DNA of 29,083 nucleotides from JAVBUP01 sp031555175 (GTDB taxonomy: Bacteria; Bacillota_I; Bacilli_A; Erysipelotrichales; Coprobacillaceae): NCBI GenBank assembly GCA_031555175.1, contig JAVBUP010000015.1, forward strand, positions 1-29,083, read 5' to 3'. The notes beneath the pieces were generated by a model. That model was given only the letters and a program-made list of their open reading frames with translations, was not told where the DNA came from and did not search any database. A program made the translations under genes and the position numbers. Positions 1-7,264 of the stretch are shown here, in pieces. The stretch's first letter is position 1, and the number at the start of each line of letters is the position of its first letter.

Positions 1-40
1 CACAGCATCGTTCATCTATGGTAAGATGATAGTAGCTCAT
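1..40 (-). CDS. IS30-family transposase, N-terminal fragment (cut by window edge)
   Basis: On the minus strand an ATG at 40-38 opens a frame reading MSYYHLTIDERCC before the window ends. The pattern M-x-Y-x-H-L-T-x-x-E/D-R is the usual start of IS30-family transposases, which cut and join IS ends with a DDE domain (not in view). AGGAGG at 54-49 lies 8 bases before this ATG. An in-frame ATG at 46-44 is only 2 bases from the Shine-Dalgarno sequence and is less likely. Only 13 residues are visible, so whether the gene is intact cannot be judged. Confidence 0.72.
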   Translation of the reverse strand, partial: MSYYHLTIDERCC

Positions 41-142
41 AGTCATTACCTCCTGTTAAATGTTTGTTTGGTCACTTACATTTTAACATAGTAATTTCTA
101 TGGGTCTTTTTTATGTGTTGCACTTGTTATTATAATTTATCA
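1..142 (-). mobile_element. IS30-family insertion sequence, transposase-proximal end (partial)
   Basis: This region holds the start of an IS30-type transposase and about 100 bases of leader. Near 115-142 a stretch reading GTGTTGCACTTG followed by AT-rich sequence resembles the terminal inverted repeats of Firmicutes IS30 elements, as I recall them. The outer boundary near 142 is inferred from this resemblance and is uncertain by several bases. The other end and the target duplication are outside the window. The element ends about 45 bases upstream of the promoter of the polyamine operon. Confidence 0.55.
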
Positions 143-161
143 AATAAAAAAGTTCGATTTA

Positions 162-178
162 TTAAACTTTTTGTTTAA
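162..178. repeat. Small inverted repeat upstream of the pot operon
   Basis: TTAAAC (162-167) and GTTTAA (173-178) form a perfect inverted repeat around five T residues, just upstream of the -35 box. It could be an operator for the downstream XRE regulator or a weak terminator. AT-rich DNA gives such repeats by chance, so the role is a guess. Confidence 0.25.
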
Positions 179-185
179 AAACATA

Positions 186-213
186 TTGCATTTCTAGTGG
201 TTTTGAGTATAAT
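186..213 (+). promoter_or_regulatory. Predicted sigma-A promoter of the XRE-cupin/potABCD operon
   Basis: TTGCAT (186-191) and TATAAT (208-213) are separated by 16 bases, and the first gene starts 57 bases after the -10 box. GTTCGAT occurs both before this promoter (near 152) and just after it (near 220), so it could be part of a repeated regulator site. Confidence 0.6.
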
Positions 214-270
214 AATCTTGTTCGATAAATACGATATTATGTTTTATATTACTAAACAAGGAGGTAAGGT

Positions 271-804
271 ATGGATATAGGAAGAAAAATTAAATCTATG
301 AGAATTCAGAATCAATTGACCTTGGAAGAACTGGCAAATCGAAGTGAACTGACCAAGGGTTTTTTATCGCAAGTAGAGAGAGATTTAACATCTCCTTCAA
401 TTGCTACACTTGAAGATATTCTGGAAGCTTTAGGAACAACTTTGGCGGATTTCTTTAAAGAAGAAAAGAATGAAAAGATAGTCTTTGGTGATGATGATTA
501 TTTTGAGAACAAACAAGATGATTATATGATTTCTTATATTGTGCCAAACGCTCAAAAAAATAGCATGGAACCTATTTTGATAGAACTGCAAAATGGGGCA
601 AGTTCTATGGAAATAGAGCCACATGAAGGGGAAGAGTTTGGATATGTAATTGCTGGAAAAATCGTATTGGTATATAAAGAAAAGCGTTATATAGTAAAAA
701 AGGGGCAAACTTTTTATATAAAGGGTGATCAAACTCATTTTTTATGCAATGAAAATGAAACTGTAGCTAAAGTGATTTGGGTTAGTAACCCACCATCATT
801 TTAA
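271..804 (+). CDS. XRE-family regulator with C-terminal cupin domain, probable polyamine operon regulator
   Basis: This 177-residue protein has an N-terminal XRE/HipB-type helix-turn-helix (about residues 5-62, including LTLEELANRSELTKGFLSQVER) and a C-terminal cupin_2 barrel (about 105-172, with the PHEGEEFGYVIAGK and KGDQTHF segments). This is the PuuR-like architecture, in which the cupin is thought to sense a small ligand and the HTH binds DNA. AAGGAGG lies just before the ATG. The gene sits 15 bases upstream of potA, the usual position of such regulators next to spermidine/putrescine transporters in Firmicutes. Control of potABCD by polyamine, probably with autoregulation, is inferred from this position. 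Length and domains look intact. Confidence 0.88.
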   Translation: MDIGRKIKSMRIQNQLTLEELANRSELTKGFLSQVERDLTSPSIATLEDILEALGTTLADFFKEEKNEKIVFGDDDYFENKQDDYMISYIVPNAQKNSMEPILIELQNGASSMEIEPHEGEEFGYVIAGKIVLVYKEKRYIVKKGQTFYIKGDQTHFLCNENETVAKVIWVSNPPSF

Positions 805-819
805 GAAGAGGGGTAACTT

Positions 820-1863
820 ATGAAAAAATTAATAGAACTAAAGAATATAGTGAAAGAATTTGATGGACAAGTTGTTTTAAAAGGAATTAATTTAGATATT
901 CATGAAAATGAATTTGTAACTTTACTTGGTCCTTCTGGTTGTGGTAAAACCACAACACTAAGAATTATTGGTGGATTTGCTGAGGCTAACAGTGGAGAAG
1001 TAATCTTTGATGGAATCGATATTGCAAAAGTGCCACCATACAAAAGAGAGATTAATACATGTTTCCAAAAATATGCATTGTTCCCACATATGAATGTTAG
1101 GGAAAATATCGAATTTGGATTAAAAATTAAAAAAATTCAAAAAGATATTATTGATCAAAAAGTAGCGAAAATGTTGAAACTTGTTGGATTAGAAGGATAT
1201 GGTGATAGAGATGTAACACTATTATCTGGTGGACAACAACAACGTGTTGCTATCGCAAGGGCGTTAGTTAATGAGCCTATGGTATTATTACTTGATGAAC
1301 CTTTAGGGGCGTTGGATTTAAAACTAAGAAAAGAAATGCAATTAGAATTGAAAAAGATTCAAAAAGAGGTTGGAATTACATTTATTTATGTAACTCATGA
1401 TCAAGAAGAAGCTTTAACGATGTCTGATACAATTGTCGTTATGAATGAAGGTGATATCCAGCAAATTGGTTCACCAACAGATATTTATAATGAACCAGAA
1501 AATAGATTTGTTGCTAAGTTTATTGGAGATTCAAACATTGTTGAAGGTACTATGATAAAAGACTGTTTAGTAAAATTTGACGATCAAGAATTTGAATGTG
1601 TCGACAAAGGTTACGCTGATGATGAAGAGGTTGATATTGTAATTCGTCCAGAAGATATTGATATTGTATCTGAGGAAGTTGGCAAACTTAAAGGTACAGT
1701 TACATCGGTTATCTTTAAAGGAGTACACTATGAGATATTAGTTGAAACTTTATATAGAACATATTTAATTCATACAACTGATTATTGTGAAGTAGGAAGT
1801 AAGGTAGGTCTATCATTCTTCCCAGAAGATATCCATGTAATGTACACAATGGGGTCATACTAA
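820..1863 (+). CDS. potA: Spermidine/putrescine ABC transporter ATP-binding protein PotA
   Basis: This is the ATPase subunit of the PotABCD importer and powers polyamine uptake from the cytoplasmic face. Its 347 residues include Walker A GPSGCGKTT (37-45), the Q-loop glutamine 83, signature LSGGQ (135-139), Walker B VLLLDEP (155-161) and the H-loop histidine 193. A C-terminal TOBE-like domain (about 265-347) is typical of the CUT1/MOI group to which PotA belongs. The start has a GAGGGG ribosome site. The stop codon TAA shares its last base with the ATG of potB (TAATG), which implies translational coupling. Neighbours potB, potC and potD make the substrate assignment firm at family level. Preference for spermidine or putrescine cannot be read from the sequence. 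Confidence 0.95.
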   Translation: MKKLIELKNIVKEFDGQVVLKGINLDIHENEFVTLLGPSGCGKTTTLRIIGGFAEANSGEVIFDGIDIAKVPPYKREINTCFQKYALFPHMNVRENIEFGLKIKKIQKDIIDQKVAKMLKLVGLEGYGDRDVTLLSGGQQQRVAIARALVNEPMVLLLDEPLGALDLKLRKEMQLELKKIQKEVGITFIYVTHDQEEALTMSDTIVVMNEGDIQQIGSPTDIYNEPENRFVAKFIGDSNIVEGTMIKDCLVKFDDQEFECVDKGYADDEEVDIVIRPEDIDIVSEEVGKLKGTVTSVIFKGVHYEILVETLYRTYLIHTTDYCEVGSKVGLSFFPEDIHVMYTMGSY

Positions 1864-2732
1864 TGCAACAATTTAGAAAACTGGCTATGCCATATTTGAT
1901 ATGGCTTTCTATATTAGTAGTTATGCCAATGTTTATGATTGTAATTTATGCTTTCTCAAAAGATGGGAATGCTGTTCAAACAATATCATTTACATTTGAT
2001 AACTTTTCTAAATTCTTTGAAGGAGTATTCCTTAAAGTATTATGGAAATCATTCTATCTTGGAATAGTGACAACGGTTCTATGCTTATTGTTAGGATATC
2101 CAATGGCATATTTCATCAGTCAATATTCACCTAAAGTACAAACACTTATGATCATGTTAGTAACTGTACCAACATGGATAAATATGTTAATAAGAACATA
2201 TGCTTGGTTCAACATTCTTGGAAGTAAGGGATTAATTAACTCTTTCTTACAGATGATTGGGATGAGTCCAATAGATATGCTGTATACCGATTTTGCGGTC
2301 ATACTGGGGATGGTATATAACTTCCTCCCATTTATGATTTTGCCTATTCATACAGCTTTAACTAAAATGGATAAATCATTGATTGAGGCTTCTATGGATT
2401 TAGGGGCTAATAAGTTTATTACATTCTGGAAGATAACATTTAAATTATCGTTATCAGGAGTTTTTACAGGAATTATGATGGTATTCCTACCATCAGTTTC
2501 AACATTCGTAATACCAAAATTACTTGGTGGAGCTCAATATATCTTAATTGGTAACTTCATCGAAGAGCAGTTCTTGCGCGTAGGAGATTGGAACTTTGGA
2601 AGTGCAGTATCTTTAATTCTAGCAGTTTTAATCCTTGTATCTATGCGTTTTATGAAAAAGATAGATAAAGACAACATTGAAGAGAAAGGGGGAAAACGTA
2701 ATGGAAAAAAACAAAAAGAAGTTATTATCTAA
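1863..2732 (+). CDS. potB: Spermidine/putrescine ABC transporter permease PotB
   Basis: This 289-residue inner-membrane permease has about six hydrophobic segments and belongs to the binding-protein-dependent transport family. The EAA loop that contacts the ATPase is visible as EASMDLGANKFITFWKITFKL (about residues 175-195). It forms the pore with PotC. The start overlaps the potA stop by one base. The 3' end runs 32 bases into potC, so the last dozen codons (a lysine-rich tail) are read in two frames. The segment around WINMLIRTYAW is typical of PotB. Function is assigned from family and operon context. Confidence 0.94.
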   Translation: MQQFRKLAMPYLIWLSILVVMPMFMIVIYAFSKDGNAVQTISFTFDNFSKFFEGVFLKVLWKSFYLGIVTTVLCLLLGYPMAYFISQYSPKVQTLMIMLVTVPTWINMLIRTYAWFNILGSKGLINSFLQMIGMSPIDMLYTDFAVILGMVYNFLPFMILPIHTALTKMDKSLIEASMDLGANKFITFWKITFKLSLSGVFTGIMMVFLPSVSTFVIPKLLGGAQYILIGNFIEEQFLRVGDWNFGSAVSLILAVLILVSMRFMKKIDKDNIEEKGGKRNGKKQKEVII

Positions 2733-3531
2733 AGGATATGTAATTGCGTGTATGTTTTTCTTTTATGCACCAATATTCGTCTTAATGTTTTTCTCGTTTA
2801 ACTCTAGTAAGTCACTTACTAAGTTCTCTGGTTTTTCTACAATGTGGTATTCCGAACTGTTTAAAAATGAGCAAATGATGGATGCGGTATGGGTATCGTT
2901 GACAATTGCTATTATAGCTACTGTAATCTCAACAGCACTTGGAACTATTACAGCTATTGGATTATCAAAATCAAAGAAAATTATTAAGGAAGTAATATTA
3001 ACAGTTAATGATTTGCCTGTTCTCAATCCTGAGATTGTCACTGCTATTTCATTGATGTTATTCTTCACTTCATTAAATATTCAAAAAGGTTACATGACAA
3101 TGCTAATTGCTCACATAATCTTCTGTACACCATATGCATTACTTGCTGTCTTACCAAAAGTTAGGCAACTTGACCCTAATTTAGCGGAAGCAGGAATGGA
3201 TTTAGGGGCAACTCCTTTCCAAACATTATGGAAAGTTATATTGCCACAAATTAAGCCAGGTATTTTTGCAGCAGCATTAATAGCTTTCACAATGTCGTTT
3301 GATGACTTTATAATTTCATACTTTGTAACAGGTAATGGAATTGAAAATATTTCTATTGTTGTTTATAACATGACAAAACGTACTAATCCATCGATTAATG
3401 CGTTATCAACAATCGTAATTGTAGTAATTATGTTAATCCTTGTAGTGATTAATGTAGTACCAGAAGTTTCTAAAAGAAGAAAAGAAAAGAAAATTAAAGC
3501 ATTAAAAGCATTAAATTCAACAAATTCATAA
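2701..3531 (+). CDS. potC: Spermidine/putrescine ABC transporter permease PotC
   Basis: This second permease of the polyamine importer (276 residues) has about six membrane helices and an EAA loop reading EAGMDLGATPFQTLWKVILP. I start it at 2701 because GGGGG (2689-2693) lies 7 bases upstream. An in-frame ATG at 2677 would add eight charged residues and has no better ribosome site. The first 32 bases overlap the end of potB. The FDDFIISYFVTG segment near residue 205 is typical of PotC. A lysine- and arginine-rich tail ends the protein on the cytoplasmic side. Confidence 0.93.
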   Translation: MEKNKKKLLSKGYVIACMFFFYAPIFVLMFFSFNSSKSLTKFSGFSTMWYSELFKNEQMMDAVWVSLTIAIIATVISTALGTITAIGLSKSKKIIKEVILTVNDLPVLNPEIVTAISLMLFFTSLNIQKGYMTMLIAHIIFCTPYALLAVLPKVRQLDPNLAEAGMDLGATPFQTLWKVILPQIKPGIFAAALIAFTMSFDDFIISYFVTGNGIENISIVVYNMTKRTNPSINALSTIVIVVIMLILVVINVVPEVSKRRKEKKIKALKALNSTNS

Positions 3532-3546
3532 AGGGAGGTCGTAAGA

Positions 3547-4593
3547 ATGAAAAAAATATTTACTAGTTTATTAGCATTTGCATTAGTATTCACATTAGTA
3601 GGATGCTCAGATAACTCAAATAAGACAAAGTTGAGAGTATTTAACTGGGGAGAATATGTAGATAAGAGTTTGATTAAAGAGTTTGAAAAGGAAAATGATT
3701 GTAAAGTTATTTATGAAACATTTGATTCAAATGAAAGTATGTATACAAAACTTCAAGGTGGAAATGAATATGATATTTTAGTTCCATCAGAATATATGAT
3801 TGAAAGATTAATCAAAGAGGAAATGTTACAACCATTAGATTGGGCAAAACTTCCTTCAAAATCTAGTTTAATACCTGAAGTAATGAATCTAGATTACGAT
3901 CCAGATAATAAGTATTCTGCACCAAACTTCTATGGGAATGTTGGAATTGTATACGATAAAACTGTAGTAGATGCAAAGGATTTAAAAGCTGGTTGGGAGA
4001 TTCTGAGAAATACTAAATATAAAGGTAAAATTTATATGTATGATTCAGAAAGAGATTCGTTCATGGTAGCTCTAAAAGCATTAGGATATTCAATGAATAC
4101 TACTAATGAAACTGAGATTAACAAAGCCTACAATTGGTTAGTTGATCAAAAGAGCACTATGGATCCAGTTTACTCTGGTGATGATATCATTGATAACATG
4201 AGGGGTGGAGAAAAAGCTATGGCAGTTATCTATTCGGGAGATGCGGCAGCGATTCTTGAAGATAATGAAGATATGGCATTCTTCTTACCGGATGAAGGAA
4301 CTAACTTATTCTTTGATGCTTATGTAATCACAAAAAACTGTACAGAAACAGATTTAGCTCATAAATTTATTGAGTTCATGATTAGTGATTATAGTGCTTA
4401 TGCCAATACTATTGAAGTTGGTTATACAACTACTAATGGGAATGCTCAAGCAGATGCAAAAAAAGAAATTTATAGCAGTAATAATGCTTATGATGTAAGA
4501 TTAAACTATGAAGCAGATGAAGTGTTTAACTATCAAGATAAGGCTACTAAAGAATTATTCTCAACACTTTGGACAAAAGCAAAAGCAAGCTAG
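3547..4593 (+). CDS. potD: Spermidine/putrescine-binding lipoprotein PotD
   Basis: This 348-residue extracellular solute-binding protein captures polyamines for PotABC. The N-terminus is a lipoprotein signal with a charged MKK start, a hydrophobic core and the lipobox LVGC, so Cys20 should be lipidated and anchored to the outer face of the membrane. LRVFNWGEYVD just after it is the characteristic start of mature PotD/PotF proteins. A strong GGGAGG ribosome site precedes the ATG. The gene is last in the operon, and its TAG stop lies inside the terminator stem. The length is normal for the family. Confidence 0.95.
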   Translation: MKKIFTSLLAFALVFTLVGCSDNSNKTKLRVFNWGEYVDKSLIKEFEKENDCKVIYETFDSNESMYTKLQGGNEYDILVPSEYMIERLIKEEMLQPLDWAKLPSKSSLIPEVMNLDYDPDNKYSAPNFYGNVGIVYDKTVVDAKDLKAGWEILRNTKYKGKIYMYDSERDSFMVALKALGYSMNTTNETEINKAYNWLVDQKSTMDPVYSGDDIIDNMRGGEKAMAVIYSGDAAAILEDNEDMAFFLPDEGTNLFFDAYVITKNCTETDLAHKFIEFMISDYSAYANTIEVGYTTTNGNAQADAKKEIYSSNNAYDVRLNYEADEVFNYQDKATKELFSTLWTKAKAS

Positions 4594-4616
4594 GAAATTA
4601 AATTCCTAGCTTTTCA
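4587..4616 (+). terminator. Intrinsic terminator of the pot operon
   Basis: AAGCTAGGAA (4587-4596) pairs perfectly with TTCCTAGCTT (4603-4612) across a six-base loop and runs into TTTT. The potD stop codon is part of the left arm. Confidence 0.9.
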
Positions 4617-4900
4617 CTTTATGTAGGATAAAGTGTTACAATTATGATAATGGTCTATAGGTAGGAGATAAATAGTGGCATGACAGCGGAGAAACTAGGG
4701 TAGTATTGCTATTTACAATTTTAACTTCAAGAGCTAATCAACTTCCTACAAAAAGCTATAAATATTGGAAAATAAAAAGAGCATCAGAGGGCATAATAGA
4801 TATGAAAAAGGTAATTTGGACATATTGGAGTCTTTAGAATGATTATAAAGTAAGTATAAAAGTATAAATCGGGTAAAAGTACAATTTTTCATAATAGTAG
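4617..4900. other. Intergenic stretch with no gene found
   Basis: About 280 bases lie between the pot terminator and the tRNA promoter. I see no frame with a ribosome site and a protein-like product, no strong hairpin with a T-run, and no pattern I recognise as a structured RNA. The composition is AT-rich with short A and T runs. A small unrecognised RNA cannot be excluded. Confidence 0.5.
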
Positions 4901-4929
4901 TTGCAAAAACATATGCTTTAGTATATAAT
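4901..4929 (+). promoter_or_regulatory. Strong promoter of the tRNA cluster
   Basis: TTGCAA (4901-4906) and TATAAT (4924-4929) are 17 bases apart. The first tRNA starts 20 bases after the -10 box, as expected for a stable-RNA promoter with a short leader. Confidence 0.85.
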
Positions 4930-4948
4930 AATCTAGCGTAACAAATAT

Positions 4949-5023
4949 GGTTCCATAGCCAAGTTGGTAAGGCAGTAGACTGCAACTCTGCGATCATCGG
5001 TTCAAGTCCGGTTGGAACCTCCA
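4949..5023 (+). tRNA. tRNA-Cys (GCA)
   Basis: Acceptor arms GGTTCCA and TGGAACC pair fully, the discriminator is T, and CCA is encoded. The anticodon loop CTGCAAC carries GCA, which reads UGC and UGU. The gene is first in the cluster. Confidence 0.95.
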
Positions 5024-5029
5024 TATAGT

Positions 5030-5118
5030 GCCCAGGTGGCGGAACAGGTAGACGCACAGGACTTAAAATCCTGCGGACTTTAAAATCCGTATCGGTTCGA
5101 TTCCGATTCTGGGCACCA
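5030..5118 (+). tRNA. tRNA-Leu (TAA)
   Basis: This 89-base gene has a long variable arm, as expected for leucine. GCCCAGG pairs with TCTGGGC with one G-T wobble, the discriminator is A, and CCA is encoded. The loop CTTAAAA carries TAA, which reads UUA and UUG. Confidence 0.94.
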
Positions 5119-5147
5119 TTTTTATGAGATAAAAAGTAAGAAAATGC

Positions 5148-5176
5148 TTGCAAAGATGTGCAAAGCGTGTTATTAT
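5148..5176 (+). promoter_or_regulatory. Internal promoter in the tRNA cluster
   Basis: TTGCAA (5148-5153) and TATTAT (5171-5176) are 17 bases apart in the 84-base gap between tRNA-Leu and tRNA-Arg. The -35 box is identical to that of the cluster's first promoter. It would allow the last nine tRNAs to be transcribed separately. Confidence 0.65.
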
Positions 5177-5202
5177 TTTAAAGCACTGTGAAGGTGCATA
5201 GT

Positions 5203-5279
<77 letters not shown>

Positions 5280-5295
5280 TTTAAATTGAAATCAT

Positions 5296-5372
5296 CGGGA
5301 AGTAGCACAGCTTGGTAGTGCACCTGGTTTGGGACCAGGGGGTCGCAGGTTCGAATCCTGTCTTCCCGACCA
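5296..5372 (+). tRNA. tRNA-Pro (TGG)
   Basis: Acceptor arms CGGGAAG and CTTCCCG pair fully, the discriminator is A, and CCA is encoded. The loop TTTGGGA carries TGG. Confidence 0.95.
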
Positions 5373-5376
5373 TGAT

Positions 5377-5452
5377 GGGGACTTAGCTCAGCTGGGAGAG
5401 CACTTGCCTTGCACGCAGGGGGTCAGGAGTTCGATCCTCCTAGTCTCCACCA
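5377..5452 (+). tRNA. tRNA-Ala (TGC)
   Basis: Acceptor GGGGACT pairs with AGTCTCC with one wobble, the discriminator is A, and CCA is encoded. The loop CTTGCAC carries TGC. It starts five bases after tRNA-Pro. Confidence 0.95.
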
Positions 5453-5461
5453 TTTATAAAT

Positions 5462-5538
5462 AGCGGTGTAGCTCAGTTGGCTAGAGCAATCGGTTCATAC
5501 CCGGTGGGTCGGGGGTTCAAATCCCTTCGCCGCTACCA
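5462..5538 (+). tRNA. tRNA-Met (CAT), elongator
   Basis: Acceptor AGCGGTG pairs with CGCCGCT with one wobble, the discriminator is A, and CCA is encoded. The loop TTCATAC carries CAT. The body resembles the elongator methionine tRNA of Bacillus, and its place between Ala and Ile2 fits that identity. Confidence 0.88.
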
Positions 5539-5573
5539 TTTGTTCATTAAGTTTCATTTTTGATGGAAACAAC

Positions 5574-5650
5574 GGACCTTTAGCTCAGTTGGTTAGAGCC
5601 ACTGGCTCATAACCGGTCGGTCGTAGGTTCGAGTCCTACAAGGTCCACCA
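5574..5650 (+). tRNA. tRNA-Ile2 (CAT, lysidine type)
   Basis: Acceptor GGACCTT pairs with AAGGTCC, the discriminator is A, and CCA is encoded. The loop CTCATAA carries CAT. The acceptor and T-arm match, from memory, the B. subtilis minor isoleucine tRNA, whose C34 is changed to lysidine by TilS so that it reads AUA. The order Met-Ile2-Ser-fMet supports this. A generic anticodon reading would label it Met. Confidence 0.82.
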
Positions 5651-5672
5651 ATTTATTTATTATCAGCCATAC

Positions 5673-5765
5673 GGAGGTCTACCCAAGCCCGGCTGAAGGG
5701 ATCGGTCTTGAAAACCGACAGGAGTGTTAAAGCTCGCGGGGGTTCGAATCCCTCGACCTCCGCCA
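5673..5765 (+). tRNA. tRNA-Ser (TGA)
   Basis: This 93-base gene has a long variable arm. Acceptor GGAGGTC pairs with GACCTCC, the discriminator is G (a serine identity base), and CCA is encoded. The loop CTTGAAA carries TGA. Confidence 0.95.
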
Positions 5766-5787
5766 TTATTTATTTTTTATTTCACAT

Positions 5788-5864
<77 letters not shown>

Positions 5865-5866
5865 AT

Positions 5867-5942
5867 GGTTCCGTAGCTCAGTCGGTAGAGCAGTGGATTG
5901 AAAATCCACGTGTCGCTGGTTCGATTCCGGCCGGAACCACCA
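5867..5942 (+). tRNA. tRNA-Phe (GAA)
   Basis: Acceptor arms GGTTCCG and CGGAACC pair fully, the discriminator is A, and CCA is encoded. The loop TTGAAAA carries GAA. Only two bases separate it from tRNA-fMet. Confidence 0.95.
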
Positions 5943-5949
5943 TTTAGTA

Positions 5950-6025
5950 GGTCTGGTGGTGTAGGGGTTAACATGCCGCTCTGTCACAGCGGAGATCGCG
6001 AGTTCAAATCTCGTCCAGACCGCCA
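5950..6025 (+). tRNA. tRNA-Asp (GTC)
   Basis: Acceptor arms GGTCTGG and CCAGACC pair fully, the discriminator is G, and CCA is encoded. The loop CTGTCAC carries GTC. It is the last tRNA of the cluster. Confidence 0.95.
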
Positions 6026-6035
6026 TTTGAGATAT

Positions 6036-6060
6036 ACACTGGTTAATACCAGTGTTTTTA
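6036..6060 (+). terminator. Intrinsic terminator of the tRNA cluster
   Basis: ACACTGGT (6036-6043) pairs with ACCAGTGT (6048-6055) across TAAT and runs into a T-tract, ten bases after tRNA-Asp. Confidence 0.9.
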
Positions 6061-6112
6061 TTATATAGATTAATATAATTTGATTAACTAAAGATATTGG
6101 CTCATATTATAT

Positions 6113-6140
6113 TTTACAAAAATGGAAAGTAGTGTATAAT
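6113..6140 (+). promoter_or_regulatory. Predicted promoter of the small membrane protein/TfoX_C-MsrA unit
   Basis: TTTACA (6113-6118) and TATAAT (6135-6140) are 16 bases apart. The ribosome site AAGGAGG begins 8 bases after the -10 box, so the leader is very short. Confidence 0.65.
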
Positions 6141-6160
6141 ATTGGTAAGGAGGGTGTGCT

Positions 6161-6409
6161 ATGGAAAATCAAATTGAGTTACTTAGTTTGGTAATTATTT
6201 GTATATATATCATCTACATAATTGCAGCGCCATCTATAGTGTTTTGTCCAAAATATTATTCAATTTGGTGTGATATTAAGCTTAAGTACATTTTTACCTT
6301 TAGGAATAGATATGATATTGAAATGTTATTGACTTATGCAAAGGCCATTACCCGCAATTGCGAGGGAGGCAATCCCTTATATTATCAAGTCATAAACCAT
6401 GTATTGTAA
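6161..6409 (+). CDS. Small membrane protein of unknown function (82 aa)
   Basis: AAGGAGG stands 8-9 bases before the ATG, so the frame is very likely translated. Residues 7-29 form one hydrophobic segment, rich in isoleucine and tyrosine. Residues 30-82 are polar, with two Cys (29 and 37) near the membrane end and one further on (about 68). I do not recognise a family. Its TAA is directly followed by the ATG of the TfoX_C-MsrA gene, so the two are probably co-translated. Any role in redox or competence would rest only on this neighbourhood. Confidence 0.72.
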   Translation: MENQIELLSLVIICIYIIYIIAAPSIVFCPKYYSIWCDIKLKYIFTFRNRYDIEMLLTYAKAITRNCEGGNPLYYQVINHVL

Positions 6410-7171
6410 ATGAATAGATTAAGAGATATGCGTAATATTTCGCAAGATATGGAACGAAAGCTTATAGAAGTTGGAATAGAGACACCAGAAGAACTATATA
6501 ATGTAGGAAGTTGTAGGGCGTGGATAAGGTTGACAAAACTCTATCCTGATTTAGGTATAAATAAATTGATGGGACTGGAAGGCGCAATCGAGGGAATACG
6601 TTGGCCAAGGTTGAGAATACTAACTAGACGATATTTACAAGATTTTTATAAAAATCATTATAGGGAGATTAATATGAAAAAAATAGTTGTCGCTGGTGGA
6701 TGCTTTTGGGGAGTAGAAGAGTATTTCCGTCGCTTAAAAGGGATTGAAAGTACTAGAGTAGGTTATGCGCAAGGTCATTTAGCGGACCCGACATATAAAG
6801 ATGTGAAAGCTCAAGTATCTGGGCATGCGGAAGTAGTTGAAGTGTATTATGATAGAACGATTATTTCATTTGAAAAAATACTTGAACATCTATTTAGAAT
6901 TATTGATCCTACATCATTGAATAAGCAAGGAGAAGATGAAGGCACTTCATATCGTACTGGTATATATTATGAGACAGATGAAGAATTAAATAGAATTAAT
7001 GAATTCATAAACTCGGTTAAAAATAACTATGAAAAAGAGATAGTTGTTGAAGTGGAGAAATTAGACAAATTCTTTGATGCTGAAGAATATCATCAAAAGT
7101 ATTTAGTTGTTAATCCAACAGGATACTGTCATGTTGATTTCTCAAAAATTAAGGATGAAGAGTTAAAATAG
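6410..7171 (+). CDS. msrA: TfoX C-terminal domain fused to peptide methionine sulfoxide reductase A
   Basis: This single 253-residue frame joins two domains. Residues 5-82 (MRNISQDMERKLIEVGI onward, with GLEGAIEGIRW) match the TfoX/Sxy C-terminal helical domain. Residues 89-253 are MsrA, which reduces methionine-S-sulfoxide in proteins with thioredoxin. The MsrA part has the catalytic Cys98 in GCFWG, GHAEVVEV, a DPTSLNKQGEDEGTSYRTGIYY-like block, the FFDAEEYHQKY stretch and a resolving Cys240 in GYCH. ATG 6674 (Met89) has AGGGAG six bases upstream, so free MsrA may also be made by internal initiation. The matching TfoX N-terminal domain is a separate gene at 10659. MsrA activity is near certain. 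The role of the TfoX_C part is unknown. Confidence 0.9.
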   Translation: MNRLRDMRNISQDMERKLIEVGIETPEELYNVGSCRAWIRLTKLYPDLGINKLMGLEGAIEGIRWPRLRILTRRYLQDFYKNHYREINMKKIVVAGGCFWGVEEYFRRLKGIESTRVGYAQGHLADPTYKDVKAQVSGHAEVVEVYYDRTIISFEKILEHLFRIIDPTSLNKQGEDEGTSYRTGIYYETDEELNRINEFINSVKNNYEKEIVVEVEKLDKFFDAEEYHQKYLVVNPTGYCHVDFSKIKDEELK

Positions 7172-7221
7172 GCTAATTATGGATTTGTTTAATATTATTT
7201 TTAAAAATATCAATATAAATT

Positions 7222-7264
7222 TAAAAGCTCATATAATGCAACAATTATATGAGCTTAATTTTTA
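7222..7264. terminator. Bidirectional terminator between convergent genes
   Basis: AAGCTCATATAAT (7225-7237) pairs with ATTATATGAGCTT (7244-7256) across GCAACA. It is followed by a TAATTTTT run on the plus strand and by TTTAA on the minus strand, so it can serve both the msrA unit and the DUF218 gene. Confidence 0.82.

Noticed and set aside
4617..4900. A structured RNA (such as 6S or a riboswitch) before the tRNA cluster
   Set aside because: No stable long stem or known core motif was visible, and no gene follows that a riboswitch could control.
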